The notes: a model not told the origin generated them from the letters alone. DNA of 64,000 bases from Mycobacteroides sp. LB1 (GCF_013449725.1 NZ_JACCFF010000007.1:124001-188000), one strand, 5' to 3'; counted from the first letter of the stretch, positions 9,786-18,028 are shown. Numbers and translations are program-made.

Positions 9786-9840
9786 GAGATGACATCTATG
9801 CGGGTGATTTCCGCCTAATCGCCAGCGTCATTGTCATCTC
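9786..9840. repeat. 55-bp palindromic repeat, copy B
   Basis: Same length and ends as copy A: begins GAGATGACATCTATGCGGG and ends CGTCATTGTCATCTC. It lies between the DUF559 start and the xseB stop. Read on the minus strand it would encode EMTMTLAIRRKSPA and a stop, closely matching the C-terminus EMTITRAIVEKRPA that copy A encodes, yet no DUF559 sequence precedes it here. Confidence 0.92.
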
Positions 9841-9853
9841 GTCGCGAAAGAGA

Positions 9854-10048
9854 CTAGGAATCAAGCGCGTCTTCGATGCGCTTGCGGGCTCCTGCCAGAT
9901 GCTCTTCGCAACGCTTGGACAGCGCCTCGCCGCGCTCCCAGAGTGCCAGCGAGGTATCCAGATCCAGGCCGCCTTGCTCTAGCTGCTGCACCACCTCGAT
10001 CAGCTCGGTGCGTGCTTCTTCATAGCCCAGCTCGGCGGGATTGGTCAT
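9854..10048 (-). CDS. xseB: Exodeoxyribonuclease VII small subunit
   Basis: 64-aa XseB. Exonuclease VII degrades single-stranded DNA to short oligonucleotides, and the small subunit forms helical arms on the large one. The family pattern is clear: LGYEEARTELIEVVQQLEQG followed by LDLDTSLALWERGEALSKRCEEHL. The ATG at 10048 overlaps the xseA stop by 4 nt, which implies translational coupling within the xseA-xseB operon, as in Mtb Rv1107c-Rv1108c. Its stop lies 14 nt from repeat copy B. Confidence 0.95.
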   Translation of the reverse strand: MTNPAELGYEEARTELIEVVQQLEQGGLDLDTSLALWERGEALSKRCEEHLAGARKRIEDALDS

Positions 10049-11277
10049 GAACCCTCTCCTGTCACGGTCGCGGTCACGGCGCCATCGGAAACGCGTACGC
10101 GCAGCGATGCCCCGGCCGGTGCATCGGCCACCGTTCGCAGCACCTCCACCGTGCCATCGTCGCGTACTCGCTGCACCACCGAGTACCCGCGAGCCAAGGT
10201 GGCGGCCGGACCCAGCGTGGCCAGCTGTGCCGACAAATGCTTCACCCGTTGCGATTCGGATTCCACCAGCCGCCGTATGTCGCGACGCAGTGCCGTTCGC
10301 GCGACGGAGATTTCGTCCTGACGTGTCGTCAGCATCCGCAATGGATCGGCCAGCACCGGGCGGCTACGCATCTGATCCAGACCGCGCTGCTCGCGCTGCA
10401 CCCAGTTGCGCAACGCCTGTGCCGACCTTCGTCGCAGATCCAGGATCAACGCCTGCTCTGCGGCGGCATCGGGCACCAGCTTCTTGGCGGCATCGGTGGG
10501 CGTGGCGGCCCGTAGGTCGGCCACCAGATCGGACAGCGGATTGTCCGGCTCATGCCCGACTGCGCTGACCACGGGAGTTCGGCACGCCGAGATCGCGCGG
10601 CACAGCGTCTCATCGGAGAACGGCAGCAGATCCTCCACGCTGCCACCGCCGCGTGCCAACACGATCACATCCACGGCGGGATCGGTATCCAAAGCCTTTA
10701 ACGCGGAAACGATTTCGGCGACCGCGTGCGGGCCCTGAACCGGGGTGTTGCGTACCGCGAATTGCACCGCCGGCCATCGGGCCGTCGCGACGGAAATCAC
10801 ATCGTGTTCGGCGGCACTGGCGCGGCCGGTGATCAGCCCGATGCACCGAGGCAGGAACGGAACCTGCCGCTTCAACCGTGCATCGAACAGCCCCTCGACG
10901 GTCAGCAGCTGACGCAGCCGTTCGATTCGGGCCAGCAGCTCGCCCACGCCCACCGCGCGAATATCGTTGAGCCGTAACGAAAATGATCCACGTACCGTGT
11001 AGAAGCTGGGCTTGCCGCACACCACGACTTGGGTGCCTTCGGTCAGCTTCACCGGTGCGTTGCGTACCAAATCGGGTGGGCACGTCACGGTCAGCGACAT
11101 ATCGGCGGCCGGGTCGCGCAGCACCATGAACACGGTCTTGCTACCGGGCCGGATGTCGATCTGCGTCAGCTGGCCTTCCACCCACACCACGCCCAGGCGG
11201 TCGATCCACTTGGCTACCCGGGTGGCGACAGCCCTGACTGGCCAGGGGTTTTCGGGGCTTGTCCCCGGATCAGCCAC
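10045..11277 (-). CDS. xseA: Exodeoxyribonuclease VII large subunit
   Basis: 410-aa catalytic subunit of exonuclease VII, in DNA repair and mismatch processing. An N-terminal OB-fold (about residues 15-110, with VWVEGQLTQIDIRPGSKTVF shortened here) precedes the catalytic domain with ITGRASAAEHDV and DVIVLARGGGSVEDLLPFSDE. The C-terminal coiled coil binds XseB. GTG 11277 starts the family-typical ENPWPVRAVATRVAKWI. It overlaps the upstream Rv1109c-like gene by 8 nt and xseB by 4 nt, forming a three-gene minus-strand operon. Confidence 0.95.
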   Translation of the reverse strand: MADPGTSPENPWPVRAVATRVAKWIDRLGVVWVEGQLTQIDIRPGSKTVFMVLRDPAADMSLTVTCPPDLVRNAPVKLTEGTQVVVCGKPSFYTVRGSFSLRLNDIRAVGVGELLARIERLRQLLTVEGLFDARLKRQVPFLPRCIGLITGRASAAEHDVISVATARWPAVQFAVRNTPVQGPHAVAEIVSALKALDTDPAVDVIVLARGGGSVEDLLPFSDETLCRAISACRTPVVSAVGHEPDNPLSDLVADLRAATPTDAAKKLVPDAAAEQALILDLRRRSAQALRNWVQREQRGLDQMRSRPVLADPLRMLTTRQDEISVARTALRRDIRRLVESESQRVKHLSAQLATLGPAATLARGYSVVQRVRDDGTVEVLRTVADAPAGASLRVRVSDGAVTATVTGEGS

Positions 11278-11986
11278 GGGCAGCGGCGCGTGTGATCCTG
11301 TTCGCGAGCAAGGTCTGATAAGGCGCCCGCGCCTTGTGGGCGTCTTCGTAGGTCAGCAGTTCTTCCAGATCGCTCACCGACAGAGACTGCAGCCGCGCCC
11401 GCAGCTGGGCCAGCGTCAGATCGTGGTAGCCGAGCTCGATGACGACGTCGGGGGCGTTCGGATCCGCCGGTTCAGCGGGCGCTACCGACGCAGCCTGCTG
11501 TGCCGCTTTGGCGGGAGCCTTTTTCGCTGGTGCCTTACGCGGCGCGGCCTTCTTCGCTGCGGGCTTGGGCTCGGGTGCTGCCGGCTCCTCGGCCGCCGAC
11601 GGCAACTTGGGCTCGGGCACCGACGGCGCGGACGGCTCCGACGAGTACAGCGCGAACCGTCCGTTCGTCATGCGCTCGGCGGCATCCTCATAGACCGCAG
11701 TAGCTTGCGACTCATCCGGCGCGGGTGCATCGAGCTCGTCGACGTCCTCATCGAAGGTCGCCCACTCCGGCTGCTCGTCGGTGGGCGGGAAGATGTTTTC
11801 CCAGGTCTCGTCGCCCTTGATGGCCAATTCGGTCACCGTCTGCTGGAACCGCATGAAGTTCTGCACGGCTTGGCTAGCCGCTGTCATGGGGTAGGTGAGG
11901 ACGGCCTGGGGCAGCTTGCGGGTCTCTTCGAGAACGGTCGCGGCCACCCCGAGGATCAGCCGGACTCCGTACGGAGGACGAATCAT
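11270..11986 (-). CDS. Lipid droplet-associated protein (Rv1109c-like)
   Basis: 238 aa in three parts. An N-terminal amphipathic region (about 1-70) begins MIRPPYGVRLILGVAATVLEE. An acidic segment and an Ala/Lys/Pro-rich repeat (AAKKAAPRKAPAKKAPAK) follow. A C-terminal helical domain (about 190-235) contains LTLAQLRARLQSLSVSDLEELLTYE in shortened form. This layout matches the actinobacterial family annotated as lipid droplet-associated, whose N-terminus coats storage-lipid droplets. It lies head-to-head with ispH with about 60 nt between and leads the xseA-xseB operon. The basic low-complexity linker could bind nucleic acid, but this is conjecture. Confidence 0.8.
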   Translation of the reverse strand: MIRPPYGVRLILGVAATVLEETRKLPQAVLTYPMTAASQAVQNFMRFQQTVTELAIKGDETWENIFPPTDEQPEWATFDEDVDELDAPAPDESQATAVYEDAAERMTNGRFALYSSEPSAPSVPEPKLPSAAEEPAAPEPKPAAKKAAPRKAPAKKAPAKAAQQAASVAPAEPADPNAPDVVIELGYHDLTLAQLRARLQSLSVSDLEELLTYEDAHKARAPYQTLLANRITRAAARG

Positions 11987-12046
11987 AGGAGCAAGCTTGC
12001 CTTACATGGCTCGTGGAGCGAAAGAGTGGGCCGTAAGCTGGTGGCT

Positions 12047-13045
12047 ATGGCAGCGGTGGATATGGGCACTCCGGGGATGGTCAGCACCATTGTCGGCTCC
12101 TCGACCAGCAAGCGGGTGCTGCTGGCCGAGCCTCGCGGCTACTGCGCGGGCGTCGACCGTGCCGTTGAGACCGTAGAGCGTGCGCTGGAGAAACATGGCG
12201 CCCCCGTGTATGTGCGTCACGAGATCGTGCACAACCGCTACGTGGTGGAAACCCTCGCCAAGGCGGGGGCAATCTTCGTCGAGGAGACCGATGAGGTGCC
12301 CGAGGGTGCGATCGTCGTCTTCTCCGCGCACGGTGTGGCTCCGACCGTGCACCTGGACGCCGCGGCACGCAACCTGAAGACCATCGACGCCACCTGCCCG
12401 CTGGTCACCAAGGTGCATCAGGAAGCCAAGCGTTTCGCCCGCGACGACTACGACATCCTGCTGATCGGTCACGAGGGGCATGAGGAGGTCGTCGGTACCG
12501 CCGGTGAGGCTCCGGACCACGTGCAGCTGGTCGACGGCCCAAGCTCGGTGGACAAGGTCACCGTGCGTGACGAGAACAAGGTCATCTGGCTGTCTCAGAC
12601 GACGTTGAGCGTGGACGAGACCATGGAGACGGTCCAGCGCCTGCGGGAGCGTTTCCCGACGCTGCAGGACCCTCCTAGCGACGACATCTGCTACGCCACC
12701 CAGAACCGTCAGGTCGCGGTGAAGGCGATGGCCCCCGAATGTGAACTCGTGATCGTCGTAGGTTCGCGCAACTCGTCCAACTCGGTGCGTCTGGTCGAGG
12801 TTGCCCTCGGTGCGGGCTCGCACGCCTCGTACCTGGTCGATTACGCCGAAGACATCGATCCAGCCTGGCTTCAGGGTGTGACGACGGTCGGGGTCACCTC
12901 GGGTGCCTCGGTGCCGGAGGTACTGGTGCGCGGGGTGCTGGAGCGGCTCGCAGAGTACGGATATGGCGAGGTGCAGCCGGTCACCACGGCCAACGAGACG
13001 CTGGTGTTCTCGCTGCCTCGAGAGCTGCGTGCCGCACGGCGCTAG
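12047..13045 (+). CDS. ispH: 4-hydroxy-3-methylbut-2-enyl diphosphate reductase
   Basis: Last enzyme of the MEP isoprenoid pathway, reducing HMBPP to IPP and DMAPP with a [4Fe-4S] cluster; essential in mycobacteria. The cluster cysteines are C33 (GYCAGVDRAVE), C117 (IDATCPLVTKVH) and the one in SSDDICYATQNRQ. The TSGASVPEVLV motif closes the substrate site. ATG 12047 gives 332 aa and an N-terminus resembling Mtb LytB2. The frame is open far upstream, through the divergent Rv1109c-like gene, but that part has no family similarity. A GTG at 12041 is an alternative. Confidence 0.95.
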   Translation: MAAVDMGTPGMVSTIVGSSTSKRVLLAEPRGYCAGVDRAVETVERALEKHGAPVYVRHEIVHNRYVVETLAKAGAIFVEETDEVPEGAIVVFSAHGVAPTVHLDAAARNLKTIDATCPLVTKVHQEAKRFARDDYDILLIGHEGHEEVVGTAGEAPDHVQLVDGPSSVDKVTVRDENKVIWLSQTTLSVDETMETVQRLRERFPTLQDPPSDDICYATQNRQVAVKAMAPECELVIVVGSRNSSNSVRLVEVALGAGSHASYLVDYAEDIDPAWLQGVTTVGVTSGASVPEVLVRGVLERLAEYGYGEVQPVTTANETLVFSLPRELRAARR

Positions 13046-13051
13046 TTCGCG

Positions 13052-13987
13052 CTAGCGGTCGTAATCCCACGCGTCGGAGGAGTCCTGCCGACGCCGTCGC
13101 GGTGCCGGGGGCTGCTCATCTCGGTAGCGGACTATCGGGCGGTGTGAGCGCGGCGGCTCTGACGGCTCCCTGACCGGCTCCCGGTAGCGAGGCCGCTCCT
13201 CGTAGCCGTAATCCTCGTATTCGTCGCGGACCCGCCGTGCGGGACGGCGTTCGGTCCGCATCGGGCGTTCGTCCTCCCACGGCGTGCCGAGCGGCGTCCG
13301 CTGCGAGACGGGTTCGGAATCGTGCGTGGGACGACGGCGCGACGCGGATTCGTGCCGTCCGTGGCGTGTCCGAGCGGTGGCCTCGTCCGTGCGGGGACGG
13401 CGGCTCCTCTCGGTACTTCCCGCGGTCTTGCTCGCGGTCTTGGCGTCGGCATCGACCAGGGCCTGCACCCGGGTCCGTCTGGTTGTCCTCGGCTTGGCCA
13501 CCTTTGTGGCCTTCGGCTTGGACGTCTTGGGCTTATCGCTGGCGGGCTTGCCGGTGAAGATTCCCCAGTACCAGCGCACCACCCCGATGATCAGCACGCC
13601 CAGCGCGGTGCTGATCATCAGCGGGAACCGTTCGATCAGCGGGTACCCGATGGTGATGGCCGTCGACTTTCCGCCGGAAAGCGGTGCCTGCGACATGACC
13701 ATGTAGGCCGCGGGAATGCTCGCGAAGAGGATGAGCGGCGGTTGCACGACGGCGGTGAAGATCGACGCGTAGCGGACCGCGAAAACCGCGACGACGCATC
13801 CCGCCGCATAGCAGCCAGCGAATGCGCCGGTCAGCTTCTCACCATTTGTCATCGCGTCAATTGCGAAGCCGAGTGCTGTACCAGCGACGGCGATAAGGAT
13901 GGCACCCCACCACGGCACACCCGGGATATCGGGGTGCGCCGACCGGTGATCGGCCTCCACCGATGAGCGGGCGCGTTGACCTGTCAC
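13052..13987 (-). CDS. DUF6542-type membrane protein with long basic tail (Rv1111c-like)
   Basis: 311 aa. The first 140 residues hold four transmembrane segments (from VPWWGAILIAVAGTALGFAI to MISTALGVLIIGVVRWYWGIF). The rest is a hydrophilic Arg/Pro/Glu-rich low-complexity cytoplasmic tail, probably disordered. It occupies the Rv1111c position, convergent with ispH with 6 nt between stops. The family has no known function. The basic tail could interact with nucleic acid or envelope machinery, but nothing in the sequence decides this. GTG 13987 is the start; no clear Shine-Dalgarno is seen. Confidence 0.8.
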   Translation of the reverse strand: MTGQRARSSVEADHRSAHPDIPGVPWWGAILIAVAGTALGFAIDAMTNGEKLTGAFAGCYAAGCVVAVFAVRYASIFTAVVQPPLILFASIPAAYMVMSQAPLSGGKSTAITIGYPLIERFPLMISTALGVLIIGVVRWYWGIFTGKPASDKPKTSKPKATKVAKPRTTRRTRVQALVDADAKTASKTAGSTERSRRPRTDEATARTRHGRHESASRRRPTHDSEPVSQRTPLGTPWEDERPMRTERRPARRVRDEYEDYGYEERPRYREPVREPSEPPRSHRPIVRYRDEQPPAPRRRRQDSSDAWDYDR

Positions 13988-14049
13988 ATGTTGAAAGGTA
14001 CCGGTGTCTGGCCGGATGTTCGGTAACGGTGCCCGTCAATGATCTTGTG

Positions 14050-14229
14050 TCAGCAGCATCTCGCCGATGGATTCGTATCGGCTTCGGCGTACCGCGAACG
14101 CCAGAATTCGCTCTCGGTGGGCACTGAACGGTTGGGGTGGCGGCGCCGCAGATGTTCGACGTATCGCTGGTAGTCGTGGTCTCCCATGACAGAGGTGAAC
14201 CACCACACCAGTCCCTTGATCACCTTCAT
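14050..14229 (-). CDS. YbdD/YjiX family protein, CstA partner
   Basis: 59 aa, beginning MKVIKGLVWWFTSVMGDHDY, with the family-typical Y..HL...HP....TE.EFWR core. YbdD/YjiX proteins accompany CstA/BtsT carbon-starvation transporters and in enterobacteria are needed for their pyruvate transport. ATG 14229 overlaps the cstA stop in an ATGA arrangement, and AGGGA lies a few bases upstream, so this start is preferred over ATG 14262. The tail ends with two cysteines. Confidence 0.88.
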   Translation of the reverse strand: MKVIKGLVWWFTSVMGDHDYQRYVEHLRRRHPNRSVPTESEFWRSRYAEADTNPSARCC

Positions 14230-16496
14230 GTTCGGGTCCCTGCGAGATCGCGTGCTGCCCATTGTTTCTCGATTTCCTTCTCCACGTCGGTGGGCAGGAA
14301 ACCGCTGGGGGCGAAGAGTTTGGAGGGCACTGCCGGATCCTCACTGGTCGGCAGACCACCCGAGCGCACCGCGCGCAGGCATGTCCAGATTCCGGCCGCG
14401 ACGACGACCAACACCAACGAGGCGAAGACAGCCGACAGCGTCCCCTGGACGAACGTGTTGCGAATCACGGCGTCGATGGCCTCGGGTGTCTTGGCGGTCT
14501 TGAAGCTCGTCATTCCGGCGTCCCGGGCCGCCGCATAGAGCTGGTGCTGTTTCCAGTACCCGACGGCCGGGTCGGCGGAGAAGATCTTCTGCCAGGACGC
14601 GGCCATGGTGACGGTGAGATCCCAGGCCAGTGGGATGGCCGGGATCCACGCCCACTTGTACAGCTGCTGTTTGACGACGATCGTCAACACCACCGTCAAG
14701 GCGATCGCGGCCAGCAGCTGGTTGGCGATGCCGAACAGCGGGAACAAGGTGTTGATGCCTCCGAGGGGATCGGTGACCCCCATGAGGAGGATCGAACCCC
14801 AGCCGCCGACGACGATCGCCGAGCAGATCCATGCCCCGGGCCGCCAGGAGGTGTCCTTGAAGCGGCGCAGCGGACCGCCCAGGTTCCCCAAGGAGTCCGA
14901 CAGCATGAAGCGAGCGACCCGGGTGCCGGCATCGACGGTGGTGAGGATGAACAGCGCCTCGAACATGATCGCGAAGTGGTACCAGAACGCCTTGAAACCG
15001 CTGCCGCCGAATACGTCCGACATGACCTGTGAGATTCCGATGGCCAGGGTGGGGGCGCCGCCGGTGCGCGAGACGATCGACGTCTCACCGATATCGTGGG
15101 CGGTTTGGGTCAGCTGTTCACCGGTGATATCCGGTCCGCCGATCGGCAGGTTGTTGACGTACGCGGCTGCGGTTTCGGCGGTACCGCCGGTTGCCGCAGT
15201 GGGGGCGTTGATCGCAAAGTACAAGTGCTGATTGAGGATCGCCGCGGTGACCAACGCCATGACGGCAACGAAGGACTCGGTGAGCATGCCGCCGTAGCCG
15301 ATGAAGCGCGCCTGGCTCTCCTTCTCCAGGAGCTTGGGCGTGGTGCCCGAGGCGATGAGCGAGTGAAAGCCCGAGAGTGCCCCGCAGGCGATGGTGATGA
15401 ACAGGAACGGGAACAGGGATCCGGCGAAGGCCGGTCCCGAGCTGTTGAAGGCAAATTCGCTCACCGCGGGCAGCTGCGCCACCGGGCGGGCGAGCAGGAT
15501 GCCGACGGCCAGCATGGCGATTGTCCCGACCTTCATGAAGGTCGACAGGTAATCGCGGGGAGCAAGCAGCAGCCACACGGGAAGCACCGAGGCGGCGAAA
15601 CCATAGAACATCATCAGCCAGGCGATGGTCGTCTTGTCGAGGCTGAACAGTGTTTCGCCCCATCCCGATTCGGCAACCCATCGACCGGAGATGATCGCAG
15701 CGAGCAGAAGTGCCACGCCGATGACGGTCACTTCAGTGACCTTCCCGGGCCGCAGATAGCGCAGGTATACGCCCATGAACAGTGCGATGGGGATGGTCAT
15801 CGCGATGGAGAACACGCCCCATGGGCTTTCGCCAAGGGCGTTGACAACGACGAGGCCCAGGACCGCGATCAGGATGACCATGATGACGAAGATCGCCACC
15901 ATCGCGGCGACCCCACCGACGGTCCCCATCTCGTCGCGGGCCATCTGGCCAAGACTGCGACCGCCACGTCGGGTGGAGATCACCAGCACCAGGTAGTCCT
16001 GGACCGCGCCGGCGAGAACGACGCCGACGACAAGCCAGATGATTCCGGGTAGGTACCCCATTTGAGCGGCCAGCACCGGGCCGACCAGGGGACCGGCGCC
16101 GGCGATGGCGGCGAAGTGGTGACCGAAAAGCACTCGCCGGTCGGTGGGGACGAAGTCCTTCCCGTTGTCGAGTGCTTCGGCGGGGGTCGCCTGGTCGTCA
16201 CGCGGTTTGACGAGCTTGCGTTCAATCAGCTTGGCGTAGAACCGGTATGCGATGAGGTAGGTGCAGATCGCGGCGACGACGAACCAGACGGCGTTGACGT
16301 GCTCGCCGCCCAGCAGCGCGATCATCGTCCAGGCAAAGGCTCCCAGCAGTGCCACCAACACCAGCACCACGCGGGTGGTGGGCGAGGGGCCCCGGTTATC
16401 GATGACAGCGACCGGTGGCAGGTCGGGATCGGTCCGCAGCAGCTCGACGCCGGGTGGGGGAGTCACGTCCTGGGGCTCTACGGCGGTGGTGGCCAT
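14226..16496 (-). CDS. cstA: Carbon starvation transporter CstA
   Basis: 756-aa polytopic membrane protein of the CstA family (pyruvate or peptide uptake under nutrient limitation). Family motifs seen are FGHHFAAIAGAGPLVGPVLAAQMGY (given here only in part: HHFAAIAGAGPLVGPVLA), STRRGGRSLGQMARDE and CGALSGFHSLIASGTT. ATG 16496 is chosen because AAGG lies 6 nt upstream. The open frame to 16592 would add 32 residues without family character. It is coupled to the YbdD-type gene by ATGA. The 120-nt upstream region is shared with the divergent secreted-protein gene. Confidence 0.94.
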   Translation of the reverse strand: MATTAVEPQDVTPPPGVELLRTDPDLPPVAVIDNRGPSPTTRVVLVLVALLGAFAWTMIALLGGEHVNAVWFVVAAICTYLIAYRFYAKLIERKLVKPRDDQATPAEALDNGKDFVPTDRRVLFGHHFAAIAGAGPLVGPVLAAQMGYLPGIIWLVVGVVLAGAVQDYLVLVISTRRGGRSLGQMARDEMGTVGGVAAMVAIFVIMVILIAVLGLVVVNALGESPWGVFSIAMTIPIALFMGVYLRYLRPGKVTEVTVIGVALLLAAIISGRWVAESGWGETLFSLDKTTIAWLMMFYGFAASVLPVWLLLAPRDYLSTFMKVGTIAMLAVGILLARPVAQLPAVSEFAFNSSGPAFAGSLFPFLFITIACGALSGFHSLIASGTTPKLLEKESQARFIGYGGMLTESFVAVMALVTAAILNQHLYFAINAPTAATGGTAETAAAYVNNLPIGGPDITGEQLTQTAHDIGETSIVSRTGGAPTLAIGISQVMSDVFGGSGFKAFWYHFAIMFEALFILTTVDAGTRVARFMLSDSLGNLGGPLRRFKDTSWRPGAWICSAIVVGGWGSILLMGVTDPLGGINTLFPLFGIANQLLAAIALTVVLTIVVKQQLYKWAWIPAIPLAWDLTVTMAASWQKIFSADPAVGYWKQHQLYAAARDAGMTSFKTAKTPEAIDAVIRNTFVQGTLSAVFASLVLVVVAAGIWTCLRAVRSGGLPTSEDPAVPSKLFAPSGFLPTDVEKEIEKQWAARDLAGTRT

Positions 16497-16558
16497 GCGC
16501 GTTACCTTAAGTCGCCCGCCGATGACCGGGCAGCACATCGGGGCGGTGTTCAAGTTCA

Positions 16559-16585
16559 GGGAAAGATCGGGGCCATCCCTGATGC
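16559..16585 (+). promoter_or_regulatory. Shared upstream element, copy 1
   Basis: GGGAAAGATCGGGGCCATCC followed by CTGATGC. It recurs at 16955-16981 with four or five changes. Each copy ends 31-32 nt before the start codon of its downstream gene. The inner part is a partial inverted repeat (ATCGGGG ... CCCTGAT). Likely an operator or a shared promoter block; the regulator is unknown. Confidence 0.6.
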
Positions 16586-16616
16586 CCCTCATAGTCTCCG
16601 CTCATAGCGTCGAGAC

Positions 16617-16940
16617 ATGAGCAAAACAGTGTGGTTTGCAACGGCTTTGGAGGCCATGGTGGCGGTCATTCCGGTTGCGGCGGTGGCGCTGGCGGCCGTT
16701 GCGCATGCCGGGCCGCAAGGGTACGGCGATGCCGAGACGGTGATCAGTTCTCTTGAGGCGCAGGGAAATTACGTCATTCTTAACCGTACGGGACATTGCC
16801 CGCTGGAGAGTTGCACGGTAGCCCGGGTGCGGCAGGGGCCCTCGGTCTACCGGTACGAGCGGGCCGTGGGTGCCGATTCCAACACGGCACCCACGAAGGT
16901 GCTGGACCACGGAACCTACTACGTGGACCTGAAATGCTGA
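16617..16940 (+). CDS. Small secreted protein, paralogue 1 of a three-member family
   Basis: 107 aa with an N-terminal signal peptide (hydrophobic to about residue 30, cleavage near AHA-GP) and three cysteines in the mature part. The mature protein follows a pattern shared with genes at 17721 and 25957: AGP, then VI.(S/D)L...G..V...R.G..PL..C....VR.G, ending with ..V..KC or similar. I know of no function; a secreted disulfide-bonded or metal-binding protein is possible. It is preceded by shared upstream element copy 1 and is divergent from cstA. No strong Shine-Dalgarno is seen. Confidence 0.75.
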   Translation: MSKTVWFATALEAMVAVIPVAAVALAAVAHAGPQGYGDAETVISSLEAQGNYVILNRTGHCPLESCTVARVRQGPSVYRYERAVGADSNTAPTKVLDHGTYYVDLKC

Positions 16941-16954
16941 GCCGCCAAACTCCG

Positions 16955-16981
16955 GGGAAAGATCAGGGGCTTCCCTGATGC
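16955..16981 (+). promoter_or_regulatory. Shared upstream element, copy 2
   Basis: GGGAAAGATCAGGGGCTTCC then CTGATGC, the second copy of the element at 16559. Here the palindrome is perfect: ATCAGGG-gctt-CCCTGAT. It ends 32 nt before the pspC-like start, nearly the same distance as copy 1 from its gene. Confidence 0.62.
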
Positions 16982-17013
16982 GCCAGGATGTTTCGGCGGC
17001 CTACGGTGAGTTC

Positions 17014-17199
17014 ATGACTACTGCACTGCGACGCCCCCGCGCTGGGGCGATGATCGGCGGGGTATGCGCGGCCATCGCGCAGCGCTTTGGATGGGATGTG
17101 ACGATCGTCAGGGCGCTCACGGTCGCGTCGATCCTGCTTCCCGGGCCGCAGGTGTTGGCCTACCTGGTGTTATGGGTGCTCATTCCTCGGGACCAGTGA
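17014..17199 (+). CDS. PspC-domain small membrane protein
   Basis: 61 aa from ATG 17014, preceded by GGTGAG. The PspC pattern is clear: an RRPRAG(A)MIGGVCAAIAQRFGWDVTIVRA segment, shown in part, followed by one transmembrane helix ending VLWVLIPRD. PspC proteins act in envelope-stress responses and can control Psp effectors or histidine kinases. It stands alone behind regulatory element copy 2, which suggests stress-regulated expression shared with the secreted protein upstream. The frame is open to 16978, but the extra codons overlap the element. Confidence 0.85.
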   Translation: MTTALRRPRAGAMIGGVCAAIAQRFGWDVTIVRALTVASILLPGPQVLAYLVLWVLIPRDQ

Positions 17200-17288
17200 C
17201 CGCGGCCCGCGGGCTCGAAAGTTAATTTTTCGTAACCACCGGGTGGACGGGGCTCTGCACGGGGCTAAACCGTGGGTAGTGTGCGGGC

Positions 17289-17654
17289 ATGCGACCATAC
17301 GACTACCCCCTACGGGTTACTGTATTGGTCCTTGTCGCCGGTGTTCTGTGCTTCGTGGGGGTGAACCCGGGAAGTGTTGTGGGCCAGCCCGCATCAATGA
17401 CGACGGCGTACGCCCTCGATCACGATGAGGCAAGTGCCGCTCCGGCGGACGCGCCTCAGGTCGATGCCTTCGCTCAGGTCGTCCAGATCGCCAAGATGTG
17501 CCGAGGGATCCTTGCGGGGGCGATGCTGCTGGTGCTGGCCTTTGTGCTGCGCTACGTGCTGCTCACAGCGCCACGGGGTTCGCCTGTGCGGCAACGGATT
17601 TTTGGCCGCGACCGCCGTGTGATATTGCTCAGCGGCTGTGTGAACAGGTGCTGA
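17289..17654 (+). CDS. LpqS-like membrane protein, divergent member
   Basis: 121 aa with two hydrophobic segments (about residues 9-27 and 73-93), a polar linker, and a basic C-terminus ending GCVNRC. The layout matches the LpqS-like proteins at 25448 and 26355: N-terminal helix, linker, second helix, short tail with a terminal Cys and Arg. Like the 25448 gene it is followed by a paralogous small secreted protein, so the pair looks like a duplicated module. Identity is low and the assignment is tentative. An imperfect RicR-like palindrome inside its first codons is probably coincidental. Confidence 0.55.
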   Translation: MRPYDYPLRVTVLVLVAGVLCFVGVNPGSVVGQPASMTTAYALDHDEASAAPADAPQVDAFAQVVQIAKMCRGILAGAMLLVLAFVLRYVLLTAPRGSPVRQRIFGRDRRVILLSGCVNRC

Positions 17655-17720
17655 TGCGGTCGGTGTGATCCGGCCATGTCAGTCATGCCGCACTAACGCG
17701 GTTCTACACAGGAGGCAACC

Positions 17721-18026
17721 ATGATCAGGACCCTTTCTTCCGCGGTGTTCGCGTTGACCGTCGCAGGAACACTTCTCGCGGCGCCGTCGGCATATGCCGG
17801 TCCAGACGGGGAGAACGCCGCCGATGTGATCGCCGACCTGGAGTCGCGCGGCAACATCGTGGTCGTCAACCGCGTGGGGAGCGGGCCCATGGCTGATTGC
17901 AAGGCGACCGCCGTCCGCCCGGGACGGCTGTTGGCGCCGGGTGCGTCCATCAACGCGCCGGGAGCCAGCTGGGGCGGCTCGATCTTGTCGAATCATCGGG
18001 TGATGCACGTCGACATCACCTGCTGA
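17721..18026 (+). CDS. Small secreted protein, paralogue 2
   Basis: 101 aa with signal peptide (cleavage near AYA-GP) and a good GGAGG Shine-Dalgarno 7 nt before ATG 17721. Mature pattern: DVIADLESRGNIVVVNRVGSG, then a cysteine, AVRPG and the C-terminal HRVMHVDITC. The two cysteines are at positions shared with the paralogues at 16617 and 25957. Function unknown. It lies 66 nt after the LpqS-like gene and converges on a DUF488 gene with 2 nt between stops. Confidence 0.78.
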   Translation: MIRTLSSAVFALTVAGTLLAAPSAYAGPDGENAADVIADLESRGNIVVVNRVGSGPMADCKATAVRPGRLLAPGASINAPGASWGGSILSNHRVMHVDITC

Positions 18027-18028
18027 TA

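Noticed and set aside
11012..12046. Long N-terminal extension of ispH
   Set aside because: The added sequence is antisense to xseA and the Rv1109c-like gene and has no IspH character; ATG 12047 fits the family.
17304..17318. RicR-like site TACCC-CCTAC-GGGTT in the LpqS-like gene at 17289
   Set aside because: Nine of ten defined bases match, but it lies inside the first codons and no -10 box stands at the distance seen for the two exact sites.
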